A stretch of 64,000 bases of DNA from Ruegeria lacuscaerulensis (GTDB lineage: Bacteria > Pseudomonadota > Alphaproteobacteria > Rhodobacterales > Rhodobacteraceae), in NCBI RefSeq assembly GCF_013031245.1, contig NZ_WPZL01000012.1, forward strand, positions 1 to 64,000, given 5' to 3'. A program made the position numbers and the translations under genes. A model generated the notes under the pieces. That model was not told the origin of the DNA and made no database searches. It saw only the letters and a program-made list of their open reading frames with translations. This document shows positions 37,203 through 46,096 of this stretch, one piece after another; position 1 is the first letter of the stretch, and each line of letters opens with the position of its first letter.

Positions 37203-37881
37203 TGGCTGCGTAATAGAAAACGGTAATTTTGCACTGCGCGCCGATGTCTGTATTGAACCCGGGGCCAGTGTTGCCATCGTCGGACCGTCCGGGGCAGGAA
37301 AATCCACCCTGCTTGAAGCAATCGCCGGGTTTCGCGACCTCAAACAGGGGCAAATTCTCTGGAATGGTAAGCGAATTTCCAACCTTCATCCCGGCAAACG
37401 CCCGTTAGCGATGCTTTTTCAGGATGGAAACCTTTTCCCACATTTGACGGCCGAGCAGAATGTCGCGTTGGGATTGCGCCCAAACGGGCACCTGTCGGAA
37501 GAGGAGCTATCCCAAGTACAAACTGCGCTGGCCCGGGTTGCGCTGCGCGGTCTGGGCAACAGAAAGCCCTCGGAGCTGTCGGGCGGTCAACAAAGCCGCG
37601 TTGCATTGGCCAGAGTACTGGTGCAACGACGCGAGCTTTTGCTGTTGGACGAGCCTTTTGCCGCCCTGGGGCCGGCGCTAAAGGCTGAAATGCTTGATCT
37701 CGTTGCCGATTTGGTGGCCGAAACGGGGACGACTTTGCTGATGGTCAGTCACGATCCACAGGACGCCCGCCGTATTGCCGATCAGACCGTCCTTGTGGCG
37801 GATGAGGTGGTGCTTCCTCCTGCGGCGACCTCGCAACTGTTTGACAATCCGCCTCCCAGTTTGCGGGATTACCTGGGTTAA
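37189..37881 (+). CDS. thiQ: thiamine ABC transporter ATP-binding protein
   Basis: ATPase of 230 residues. Walker A GPSGAGKST, signature LSGGQQSRVALARVL, Walker B LLLDEPFAALGP and the switch region MVSHDPQDARR are all present. Short for an ABC ATPase, as ThiQ usually is, with no TOBE domain. Last gene of the riboswitch-controlled operon. Confidence 0.93.
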   Translation: MLKLDGCVIENGNFALRADVCIEPGASVAIVGPSGAGKSTLLEAIAGFRDLKQGQILWNGKRISNLHPGKRPLAMLFQDGNLFPHLTAEQNVALGLRPNGHLSEEELSQVQTALARVALRGLGNRKPSELSGGQQSRVALARVLVQRRELLLLDEPFAALGPALKAEMLDLVADLVAETGTTLLMVSHDPQDARRIADQTVLVADEVVLPPAATSQLFDNPPPSLRDYLG

Positions 37882-37951
37882 TACCGAGCTAGCGGCCGGA
37901 GGATGCATTTACCTGCGCCTTCGATTCCGGAAGTTTTTTCTTTCGACCAAT

Positions 37952-39445
37952 TCAATTGTCGAACTCCACCTCAAAGCCCCAAAGCTTGCGCAAGTGCTTT
38001 AAGGTCTCGTCTCGGGTCTTCGCATCCAGCGATATGCCATTGTGTTCGGTGTGATGCAGCTTGAGGCATCGGTTCCCCAATAAATCCACATCGACGATTT
38101 GGATGTCAGGATCGAATTCCGCAACGTCGAAGCTCCGCGCCAGCGTGTCGCGCACTTCGTGGTACCCACGTTCGTCGTGAATTGCGTCGACCGTGTAGAA
38201 CGGCTTCCCGTCGTCATCGGCTAGCGTGAACATGCGGAACTGCCGCATAACGGTGGGGCTGAGAAACTGCTGGACGAAGCTTTCGTCGCGGTAATTGGCC
38301 CAGGCATCCTTTAACACGTCGCGCCACACGCGACTGCCTGCGATGTCAGGAAACCACTCGCGGTCCTCGTCCGTCGGATCGGTGCAAACACGCCTGATAT
38401 CCTGCATCATCGCGAAGCCAAGCGCATAAGGATTGATCCCTCTTGCGTGTGGAGAGTCAAAGCCCGGTTGCGTCAGAACGTTGGTATGATTGTGCAAAAT
38501 CTCAAGCATGGCACCATCTGTCAGCAGACCTGCATGGTGCAGCGCGTTGGTGATGTAATAGTGAACAAAGCAGGCGCACCCTTCGTTCATCACCTTGGTC
38601 TGACGCTGAGGGTAAAAATACTGTGCAATGTTACGCACTATGCGTAGCACTTCGCGTTGCCATGATTCCAGGATTGGGCTGTGACGTTCGACAAAATATA
38701 GCAGGTTTTCCTCTGGCAGCCCCATCTCGCGCTTACGCTTGCGCGCCTCTTCATCCGGTTTCGACGACGGCGCAGGGTGATCAAAGGCATCCCATAAGTA
38801 ATGCACCGCACGCTCTTCCTCGATGCGTCGTTCACGTTGGCGCGCGCGCTCGTCCGCAAGCGACGTGTGAGGTGGTCGGCGATGGCGGAAAACGCTCGAC
38901 GGCATGAGCGCATGGGCCGCATCCAACACTTGTTCGACATCCTGCGCGCCATGCTGCTCTTCGCACTGGGCAATGAAGCTGCGCGCATAGTCGAGGTAGT
39001 CGAGTATTCCCTGCGCATCGCTCCACTGGCGGAACAAGTGATTGTTCTTGAAGAAATGATTGTGCCCAAACGCCGCGTGAGCAATCACCAGCGCCTGAAG
39101 GGCCATTGTGTTATCTTCCAGGCAATAACTGATGCAAGGATCGGAGTTGATGACGATCTCATAAGCGAGACCCTGTGCACCCTTGCTGTAAATCTGTTCT
39201 TCGCGGACGAACCGCTTGCCGAATGACCAGTGCTGGTACATGAGCGGCATGCCTGTCGAGGAATAGGCATCCAGCATTTGCTGATACGATATGATCTCGA
39301 TCTGATTGGTGTAGACGTCGAGTTCCAGTTCATCGATGGCAACCCGTTCAATTGCATCATAGCAGCGCTGAACAGCCTCGAAGTCCCATTCCGCACCCTC
39401 AAAAAGCGGCGCCTCGGCTGTTGCACGATCAGCCATCGCGAACAC
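37952..39445 (-). CDS. ycgB: SpoVR family protein (YcgB)
   Basis: Cytoplasmic protein of 497 residues of the SpoVR family, which in Enterobacteria is YcgB. Conserved regions include MYQHWSFGKRF, AHAAFGHNHFFKNN and VMNEGCACFVHYYI. It is not a sporulation protein here; in non-spore-formers it belongs to the PrkA-YeaH-YcgB stationary-phase or nitrogen-stress module. The gene overlaps yeaH by 17 bases and is the last of the operon. Confidence 0.93.
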   Translation of the reverse strand: MFAMADRATAEAPLFEGAEWDFEAVQRCYDAIERVAIDELELDVYTNQIEIISYQQMLDAYSSTGMPLMYQHWSFGKRFVREEQIYSKGAQGLAYEIVINSDPCISYCLEDNTMALQALVIAHAAFGHNHFFKNNHLFRQWSDAQGILDYLDYARSFIAQCEEQHGAQDVEQVLDAAHALMPSSVFRHRRPPHTSLADERARQRERRIEEERAVHYLWDAFDHPAPSSKPDEEARKRKREMGLPEENLLYFVERHSPILESWQREVLRIVRNIAQYFYPQRQTKVMNEGCACFVHYYITNALHHAGLLTDGAMLEILHNHTNVLTQPGFDSPHARGINPYALGFAMMQDIRRVCTDPTDEDREWFPDIAGSRVWRDVLKDAWANYRDESFVQQFLSPTVMRQFRMFTLADDDGKPFYTVDAIHDERGYHEVRDTLARSFDVAEFDPDIQIVDVDLLGNRCLKLHHTEHNGISLDAKTRDETLKHLRKLWGFEVEFDN

Positions 39446-40751
39446 CGCTTGACTTGCGCGCGAAAAGCTCGCGCAGAACAGGGTAGATGTCGGCGCGCCC
39501 CGAAATCCGCTTCATCGCGAAGTTTGGCCATGCTTCAGCCACATGCCGATAAGCGCGCCACAACTCCATGCCGTTGTCCTCGCTGTTCATCAGGTTGGCT
39601 TCTTTCTCGTCAACGATCTCGGTATAGGCGAAATACTGGCAGCGCTTCATCAGGTCGTCGGTCAAAAGCTCGGCACACAGGCTTGAATCCCCGCTGAAAT
39701 TCTCGCCGTCCGAAGCTTGGGCGGCATAGATGTTCCAAAGCGAAGGTGGATAGCGTGCCTCAACAATCTTCTTCATCTCTTTGAGCGCGCTGCTAACAAC
39801 CGTTCCGCCTGTCTGGCGCGAGTGAAAAAAGGTCTCTTCATCGACCTCTTTCGCGACCTGTGTGTGACGGATGAAAACAAGCTCGATCTTGTCATAGCGT
39901 TGTTTCAGGAAAAGATGCAGGAGCACGAAGAACTGTTTGGCAAGATCTTTTTCTCGCACGCCCATCGAGGCTGAGACGTCCATCAGACAGAACATCACCG
40001 CATTGGCGGCGGGCTCGGGACGCATCTCGAAAAACTTGTACCTCACATCCAGCGGGTCGATATACGGAATGTGCAGGCGACGGCGCAGGACTTTGTCGAG
40101 CTCAGCGCGCAGCGTACGCAACTCTGCCTTCTGAGCTGCATTGGGCTTTTTTAAATCTTTGAGCTCTTCCACCTTTTGTTCGAGCTTTTGGATTTCGGCA
40201 GGTGATGGCCGCCGCATCGCAAGCCGGCGGCCGAAAGCGTTACGCATCGTGCGCGAAACACTGAGATTTGCGGGTGTGCCAGAGGCGGTGTAACCCATGC
40301 GCTGCGGCTTGGTGACCGTAATCTCCTTCAGGCTGCGTTTGATCATATCAGGCAGTTCGAGATCTTCGAAAAACAGGGTGAGAAACTCGTCCCGTGACAG
40401 AACGAACAGAAACTCATCCTCTCCTTCCCCGTCGGCTGCCCCCTCCTTACCGGCCTGACCACTCTGGCCGGACGGCGGTTTCTTGATCTGGTCGCCCACG
40501 CGGAATTTCTTGTTGCCAGTCAAGACATTGCGTCTGTAGCCGCCTTGAGAGGCGTGCTGGAAATGCGGCTCTCCAATCCCGTCTGCCGGCACGGATATGT
40601 TTTCCTGCTGGTCGACATCGGCAATTTTTCGGCGGCGAACGCTTTCATCCACCGCCTTTTTTACAGCGTTGCGGACACGGCGTATAAACCGCCTGCGATT
40701 TCCGAGACTTTTGTCTTTAGGGTTCAGCCTTCGGTCGATGAAATGGGCCAT
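39429..40751 (-). CDS. yeaH: YeaH/YhbH family (DUF444) protein
   Basis: Protein of 440 residues with a von Willebrand A-like domain. The MIDAS-type motif is MDVSASMG, with IRHTQVAKEVDEETFF downstream. A charged N-terminal region with a basic RRRF segment precedes it. The start at 40751 (MAHFIDRRLNPKDKSLGNRR) was chosen over an upstream frame because all YeaH proteins begin this way and GAGGAG precedes it. It partners PrkA; molecular role unknown. Confidence 0.93.
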   Translation of the reverse strand: MAHFIDRRLNPKDKSLGNRRRFIRRVRNAVKKAVDESVRRRKIADVDQQENISVPADGIGEPHFQHASQGGYRRNVLTGNKKFRVGDQIKKPPSGQSGQAGKEGAADGEGEDEFLFVLSRDEFLTLFFEDLELPDMIKRSLKEITVTKPQRMGYTASGTPANLSVSRTMRNAFGRRLAMRRPSPAEIQKLEQKVEELKDLKKPNAAQKAELRTLRAELDKVLRRRLHIPYIDPLDVRYKFFEMRPEPAANAVMFCLMDVSASMGVREKDLAKQFFVLLHLFLKQRYDKIELVFIRHTQVAKEVDEETFFHSRQTGGTVVSSALKEMKKIVEARYPPSLWNIYAAQASDGENFSGDSSLCAELLTDDLMKRCQYFAYTEIVDEKEANLMNSEDNGMELWRAYRHVAEAWPNFAMKRISGRADIYPVLRELFARKSSGVRDG

Positions 40752-40765
40752 CTGTGATGGACTCC

Positions 40766-42700
40766 TCACCCTGCCTTGTTGACCCGCATGTACCACTCTA
40801 CGAGGCGCCTGACCTGTCGGCGCGTGTACCCACGTTCAATCATCCGATCGATAAACTCGTTGTGCTTGGCTTCGGTTTCCTTGTCACGTTTGGCACCGAA
40901 ACTGATAACAGGCAGGAGGTCCTGGATTTGGCCGAACATGCGCTTTTCGATAACCCTTCTCAGTTTTTCGTATTTGCGCCAATCGGGGTTGTGGCCCTGA
41001 TTGTTGGCCCTTGCGCGGAGCACAAACTTGACGACCTCGTTTCTAAAGTCCTTGGGGTTGGAAATCCCGGCTGGTTTCTCGATCTTTTCCAGTTCCTGTT
41101 CTAGAACGCTGCGGTTAAGGATCTGGCCGGTATCAGGGTCCTTGAAATCCTGATCCTCGATCCAGGCGTCCGCGAAGGCGATGTATCGATCGAAAAGGTT
41201 CTGGCCGTAGTCAGAATATGATTCAAGATAGGCCTTCTGAATCTCGTTGCCGATGAACTCCGCGTAACGTGATGCCAGATCATCCTTCATGAACGACAGA
41301 TATCTGCTTTCGACATCTTCGGGGAACTGCTCGCGCTTTACCGACTGTTCCAGAACATAAAGCAGATGCACCGGATCGGCGCCGACCTCATCAGTGTCGT
41401 GATTGAAGGTTTCCGACAGTACTTTAAAGGCGAAGCGGGTCGAGGTGCCCGTCATCCCTTCATCCACACCGGCCGCATCACGGTATTCCTGAACCGACCG
41501 GGCCTTAGGATCAGTATCCTTCAGCGTCTCGCCATCATAGACACGAAGCTTGGAGTAGATGGGCGAGTTTTCATGTTCCTTTAATCGCGTCAGCACGCTG
41601 AACTGCCCCAGAAGGGAAAGAGTTTCCGGTGCGCACGGGGATTCGCCCAAACTGCTTTCCTCCAGCAGCTTCTCGTAGATACGGATTTCATCCGACGCCC
41701 GCAGGCAGTACGGCACCTTGACAAGGCTGATCCGGTCCAGAAATGCCTCGTTGTTCTTGTTGTTCTTGAATTGCTGCCATTCCGCTTCGTTGGAATGAGC
41801 CACAATCACACCCTGGAAGGGGAACGCACCGATATTCTCAGTGCCGGCATAGGAACCTTCCTGCGTCGCCGTCAACAAGGGGTGCAATACCTTGATTGGC
41901 GCCTTGAACATCTCAACAAATTCCATCAACCCCTGCGTTGTGCGGTTCAGGGCGCCGGAATAGGCATAGGCGTCGGGATCGTTCTGGCTGAATTCTTCCA
42001 GCTTACGGATGTCCAGCTTACCGACCAGCGAGGAAATATCCTGATTGTTCTCGTCACCAGGTTCGGTTTTGGCGACGCAAATCTGACGGAGTTTCGAAGG
42101 ATATAGCTTGACGACCGAGAATTTGGAGATGTCGCCGTCAAACTCCTCGAGCCGCTTAACAGCCCATGGTGAGATCAATCCGTTCAGCAGACGTTTGGGG
42201 ATATTGTACTTCTTCTCAAGCAGGTCACCCATCTGTACCCGGTCAAACAGTCCCAGCGGCGATTCAAAGATCGGACTGATCTCGTCTCCGGCCTTCAACA
42301 CATAGATCGGTTGTTGCTCCATCAGGTTTTTGAGGATTTCAGCAAGCGTCGACTTGCCGCCGCCGACAGGACCCAAGAGGTAGAGAATCTGCTTTCGCTC
42401 TTCGAGCCCCTGGCTCGCGTGGCGGAAGAAGCCAACGATACGTTCAATGGTTTCCTCGACACCGTATATGTCTTGGAAGGGCTTATAACGCTTGATTGTT
42501 CTGTTGAGAAATATGCGACTTAACCGCGAGTCCTGACTGGTGTCGACAAGTTCTGGTTCGCCAATTGCAGCAACCATCCTCTCGGCGGCCGTGGCCCTCA
42601 TCGTGGGGTCTTCGCGACACCCCAGCAGATAATCTTGTAACGTCATTTCGATGAGCTTGGTACGCCCATACTCTTCTGCAAACTGCTCGAAAATCTCCAT
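40766..42700 (-). CDS. prkA: PrkA family serine protein kinase
   Basis: Protein of 644 residues with an N-terminal AAA+-like part (Walker A GPVGGGKST) and a C-terminal kinase-like part. It corresponds to YeaG of E. coli, which acts in nitrogen and stationary-phase stress; in Bacillus PrkA it has also been described as an AAA+ protease. First gene of a three-gene operon with yeaH (15-base gap) and ycgB. Confidence 0.93.
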   Translation of the reverse strand: MEIFEQFAEEYGRTKLIEMTLQDYLLGCREDPTMRATAAERMVAAIGEPELVDTSQDSRLSRIFLNRTIKRYKPFQDIYGVEETIERIVGFFRHASQGLEERKQILYLLGPVGGGKSTLAEILKNLMEQQPIYVLKAGDEISPIFESPLGLFDRVQMGDLLEKKYNIPKRLLNGLISPWAVKRLEEFDGDISKFSVVKLYPSKLRQICVAKTEPGDENNQDISSLVGKLDIRKLEEFSQNDPDAYAYSGALNRTTQGLMEFVEMFKAPIKVLHPLLTATQEGSYAGTENIGAFPFQGVIVAHSNEAEWQQFKNNKNNEAFLDRISLVKVPYCLRASDEIRIYEKLLEESSLGESPCAPETLSLLGQFSVLTRLKEHENSPIYSKLRVYDGETLKDTDPKARSVQEYRDAAGVDEGMTGTSTRFAFKVLSETFNHDTDEVGADPVHLLYVLEQSVKREQFPEDVESRYLSFMKDDLASRYAEFIGNEIQKAYLESYSDYGQNLFDRYIAFADAWIEDQDFKDPDTGQILNRSVLEQELEKIEKPAGISNPKDFRNEVVKFVLRARANNQGHNPDWRKYEKLRRVIEKRMFGQIQDLLPVISFGAKRDKETEAKHNEFIDRMIERGYTRRQVRRLVEWYMRVNKAG

Positions 42701-43020
42701 TTCTAGATTCCTCTTGTTTCAGATACTCCTTCGATCCGGATCTGCCGCTTACTTATAGTGTACCACAAATTTGGTGCGTAATTGCTTCTTTTCCAATCAC
42801 AATTTGTTTCCCGTTCCTTCATGGGGGTCCAATCTACTATGAGGAGCGGGCAACTAGGCGACGAAATATTGATCAGAATGCGGCCTTAAGATGAAGGCTT
42901 GACCCGGGCTCAAGATTGCAGATGCCAGTTCAACAACCGATGGCGGAGCACATGATTGGCCCTGCGGCGCACACGGCGATTGCGGATGCGCTTTTTCCTG
43001 CCATTCGTAATCTGACCTGA
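42701..43020. other. intergenic upstream of prkA
   Basis: About 320 bases. The prkA promoter must lie here, but no convincing -35/-10 was found. An A/T-rich stretch near 42750-42800 is the best candidate. No gene is supported. Confidence 0.4.
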
Positions 43021-43048
43021 AAAAGGCCCGCCGGATGGCGGGCCTTTT
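43021..43048. terminator. strong bidirectional terminator after etfA fragment
   Basis: AAAAGGCCCGCC (43021-43032) and GGCGGGCCTTTT (43037-43048) form a 12-bp stem with a GGAT loop and T-runs on both strands. It lies 31 bases beyond the etfA stop. Confidence 0.9.
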
Positions 43049-43079
43049 CAATTTACGTCGAAAAATCCTGATCTTACGA

Positions 43080-43397
43080 TCAGCCCAGTTTCTCGGTCAG
43101 TTCCGGCACTGCGTTGAACAAGTCCGCAACCAGACCGAAATCCGCAACCTGGAAGATCGGCGCTTCTTCGTGTTTGTTGATCGCCACGATGACTTTCGAG
43201 TCCTTCATGCCCGCGAGGTGCTGGATCGCACCCGAGATGCCGACGGCGACGTACAGGTCCGGGGCGACGACCTTACCGGTCTGGCCCACCTGCCAGTCGA
43301 TCGGCTCATAGCCCGAGTCGACGGCGGCGCGCGAGGCACCAACAGCCGCGCCCAGCTTGTCGGCCTGACCTTCGATCAGTTTGAAGTCCTCTTCTGA
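43080..43397 (-). pseudogene. etfA: 3' fragment of electron transfer flavoprotein alpha subunit gene
   Basis: About 105 C-terminal residues of Etf[81 protein letters not shown], then the normal C-terminus VPELTEKLG. These cover the FAD-binding part. Immediately upstream of SEEDF, the expected RGVG residues are replaced by unrelated sequence, so the gene is cut at about 43397. No etfB is nearby. A complete etfAB must exist elsewhere, and this is a duplicated or broken tail that retains its terminator. Confidence 0.8.
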
Positions 43398-43439
43398 GCG
43401 GATACAAACGCACCGGGCTCGATCGCCTAGGCGACCTAT

Positions 43440-43517
43440 GCGCGTGAACTGGATGGGCCGGATATCGGCGATGCTCTGCCGTTCGACCGGGAAATCACTG
43501 AGCTGGCAGCCGATTAA
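43440..43517 (+). repeat. C-terminal gene fragment, copy B
   Basis: Twenty-six codons reading [25 protein letters not shown] and TAA, aligned without gaps to copy A at 16313-16390. It lies head to head with the truncated etfA tail. The parent protein is not recognised. Confidence 0.55.
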
Positions 43518-43693
43518 GCGCGGCGAACCAGATGTTCCCAGACTTCGGTCAGTCTCGAGGTCTGCGCTCCATCTTTCATCCCGCCAATCCAGAGGGCATG
43601 GCCAACAATTAACGGTGGAAATTGACCATGTCGTATAAGAACCAGCTCACTCTTTTTACGGAAACCGAGAAGTGGTACCGCTGCGAAAAATTC

Positions 43694-44842
43694 CTAACCT
43701 TCATCCGGCAATGGCAACCTGTCCCGCACCAGTTTGGCCCAAAAATCGGCACCGATCGGAATTAGCGCATCGTTGAAGTCATAGTCGTTTGCGTGCAGTG
43801 GCTGGCCATGCGGACCCGTCTCGCCATTTCCCAGCAGAATGAAGCACCCCGGTACTGCCGCGCTGAAATGAGCGAAGTCCTCTGAAAAACTCATGGGAGT
43901 TCTATCGGGGATCGTATCGAGCCCGGCTTCCTGCGCCACACGGATGGCGGCCTCGGTCGGAACGGGCGCGTTGATTGTCTCGATGAACTCAGTCTTAAAG
44001 TCCACTTCGACACTCACGCCATGAGCGGACGCAATGCCACGAGCGATTTGACGCATGAACACTTCGATCTTATCCCGATCCTCTGGGCTGCGTGCCCGCG
44101 CGTCGCCTTTGAGCGTCGCCGTTCCGGGCAACACATTGCGCTGCCCATCCGTCAGAAACTCGGTCACAGAGACAACGGCCCCCGCACCAGGGGCGAGCTT
44201 CCGCGCAACAATCGTTTGAAGTGCCAGTACCATTTCCGATCCGATCGTGATGGCATCTCGGCCTGCCTGAGGCATCGAGGCATGCCCGCCCTGTCCCTTG
44301 ATCGTGATTTCAAACAGGCTTTCAGAGGAACAGATCAGCCCCGTCCGCGTGGATATCTGCCCCACGGGTGCGCCGGGTAGATTATGAATGGCGTAGACTT
44401 CTTCGATTGGAAAGCGCTCCAGCACCTTCTCATCCAGCATCGCCTTTGCGCCCAGGCCAAGCTCTTCATTTGGCTGGAACAGAAACACCACTGTACCGCT
44501 GAAGTCGGGATCAGCGGCCAGAGTCTTTGCCGCGCCCAAAAGCATGGTCATATGCCCGTCATGGCCACAGGCATGCATCACGCCGGGGTTTTGCGATATG
44601 TAATCATGTTCGCTGGCTTCATGAATTGGCAGCGCATCCATATCGGCGCGCAGCCCTATTGCGCGGTTGCCTTGCCCTGCCCTGAGGACGCCGACCACCC
44701 CTACGCCCTCATGCACTTCGAGCCCGTACTCTCGCAGCAAACCGGCGACTTTCGCTTTGGTTTTCATCTCTTGGAAACCCAACTCGGGCGCATGGTGGAA
44801 ATCCTGCCTAATTCGACTTAACTCGACTAAGTCCAAATCCAT
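43694..44842 (-). CDS. M20 family amidohydrolase (hippurate hydrolase-like)
   Basis: Metalloamidase of 382 residues of the HipO/IAA-amino acid hydrolase group. Visible are GLRADMDALPIHEAS, MHACGHDGHMTMLLGAA, the catalytic FQPNEELG, GGHASMPQAGRDAI in the dimerisation domain, and SEDFAHF with a metal ligand region near the C-terminus. Start at 44842 follows AAGGAGG. It is divergent from the aromatic cluster and may release an aromatic acid from an amino-acid conjugate; that link is inferred. Confidence 0.87.
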   Translation of the reverse strand: MDLDLVELSRIRQDFHHAPELGFQEMKTKAKVAGLLREYGLEVHEGVGVVGVLRAGQGNRAIGLRADMDALPIHEASEHDYISQNPGVMHACGHDGHMTMLLGAAKTLAADPDFSGTVVFLFQPNEELGLGAKAMLDEKVLERFPIEEVYAIHNLPGAPVGQISTRTGLICSSESLFEITIKGQGGHASMPQAGRDAITIGSEMVLALQTIVARKLAPGAGAVVSVTEFLTDGQRNVLPGTATLKGDARARSPEDRDKIEVFMRQIARGIASAHGVSVEVDFKTEFIETINAPVPTEAAIRVAQEAGLDTIPDRTPMSFSEDFAHFSAAVPGCFILLGNGETGPHGQPLHANDYDFNDALIPIGADFWAKLVRDRLPLPDEG

Positions 44843-45019
44843 CAAAGCCTCCTTGCCCTGGTACCAGGCGTAATTTGGTCTGCACCATTTCGATGCCTCA
44901 AGCTGATTGGTAGGGTACGATTTCCCCTGGGTCCACAAGAACGATTGTCGAGATGCCCTACTGGCACTGGGCCCAAAGAAGTCGGTTCGATTTGGTGGTG
45001 GGACAATTTCTTTTCGATT

Positions 45020-45081
45020 GTTGCAAATGAAACGGTATTGACATTAGTTTCATATGTAACGATAGTCGTTGCAATTGTAAC
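45020..45081 (+). promoter_or_regulatory. promoter with three MarR-type palindromic operators
   Basis: Three 14-base sites of the form GTTKCANNTGNAAC: GTTGCAAATGAAAC (45020-45033), GTTTCATATGTAAC (45047-45060), GTTGCAATTGTAAC (45068-45081). The middle one exactly occupies most of the spacer between a -35 TTGACA (45038-45043) and a -10-like GATAGT (45061-45066). Binding there should occlude RNA polymerase. The same motif recurs at the marR gene 9 kb away. Confidence 0.75.
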
Positions 45082-45120
45082 GACATGAGTCGCGCCGATA
45101 GCAGACTTCGGGAGAACACA

Positions 45121-46071
45121 ATGGCCAAGGCATTCGCATCTCAGGGGGATTTGGGTGAGAAAACAATAAGCTTCACCGAAGTGGGTGAAGGACTTTGGGC
45201 TTTCACTGCTGAAGGAGATCCCAATTCAGGCGTGATCATCGGCGATGACTGCGTAATGATCGTCGAAGCGCAGGCAACGCCGCGGCTGGCCGGCAAGGTG
45301 ATCGAGAAGGTCCGCGAAGTGACTGACAAACCGATCACACACCTTGCGTTGACCCACTATCACGCAGTTCGTGTTCTTGGCGCTTCGGCTTATGGCGCGG
45401 ATCAAATTCTCATGTCCGAAACAACCCGGGCGCAGGTTGTTGAGCGTGGTCAGGAAGATTGGGACAGCGAGTTCCAGCGCTTCCCGCGTCTCTTCGAAGG
45501 GCATGAAAGTATTCCCGGCCTGACTTGGCCCACTACGACCTTCAAAGACCGCATGAGCGTCTATCTCGGTAACCGACGGGTCGATCTGATGCATCTAGGC
45601 CGCGCCCATACGGCTGGCGATATCGTCATTCACGTGCCCGACCAGAACGTCATGTTTACCGGCGACATCGTTGAATATCACTCGGCTTGCTATTGCGGCG
45701 ATGGTCACTTCAACGATTGGGGCGGTACGCTCAACAACATCGCCGCTTTCGATGTTGATGCCATTGCGCCTGGACGCGGTGATGCGCTGGTCGGCAAAAA
45801 CATGGTCGAGGCGGCAATCGAGTCCACCCGTGATTTTGTCGAGAGTACGTATCGCCCGGCGGCGAAGGTAGCGGCTAGCGGCGGCTCTCTGAAAGAAGCC
45901 TGGGACGCTGTGCGGGCTGCCTGCGACCCGAAATTCGCGGATTACGCGATCTACGAACACTGCCTGCCGTTCAATGTAGCGCGCGCCTATGACGAGGCCC
46001 GCGGTATCGACACGCCACGTATCTGGACGGCTCAGCGGGATCTGGAAATGTGGGAACAATTGCAGGGCTGA
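45121..46071 (+). CDS. atypical MBL-fold hydrolase lacking Zn2 ligands
   Basis: Metallo-beta-lactamase-fold protein of 316 residues. The canonical HxHxDH motif reads H79-Y-H81-A-V83-R84, so the two first-site histidines remain but the Asp and His of the second site are Val and Arg. H163 (GRAHTAGD) and D182 (FTGD) are kept, while the last His is Arg219 (APGRG). This predicts one metal ion instead of two. The ATG at 45121 follows GGGAG. First gene of the aromatic-acid operon; substrate unknown, possibly a lactone or thioester intermediate. Confidence 0.82.
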   Translation: MAKAFASQGDLGEKTISFTEVGEGLWAFTAEGDPNSGVIIGDDCVMIVEAQATPRLAGKVIEKVREVTDKPITHLALTHYHAVRVLGASAYGADQILMSETTRAQVVERGQEDWDSEFQRFPRLFEGHESIPGLTWPTTTFKDRMSVYLGNRRVDLMHLGRAHTAGDIVIHVPDQNVMFTGDIVEYHSACYCGDGHFNDWGGTLNNIAAFDVDAIAPGRGDALVGKNMVEAAIESTRDFVESTYRPAAKVAASGGSLKEAWDAVRAACDPKFADYAIYEHCLPFNVARAYDEARGIDTPRIWTAQRDLEMWEQLQG

Positions 46072-46096
46072 ACGCCTGAAGGGAGGGGATTATCCA

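Noticed and set aside
37952..39445. Reading SpoVR as evidence of sporulation
   Set aside because: The gene sits in the prkA-yeaH-ycgB operon found in many non-sporulating proteobacteria, and nothing else here relates to spores.
43629..43766. Short frame [20 protein letters not shown] between the scar and the M20 gene
   Set aside because: Overlaps the end of the M20 gene antisense and shows no family or ribosome site; too weak to annotate.
45121..46071. Quorum-quenching lactonase of the MBL fold
   Set aside because: AHL lactonases need the complete HxHxDH dinuclear site, which is lost here.
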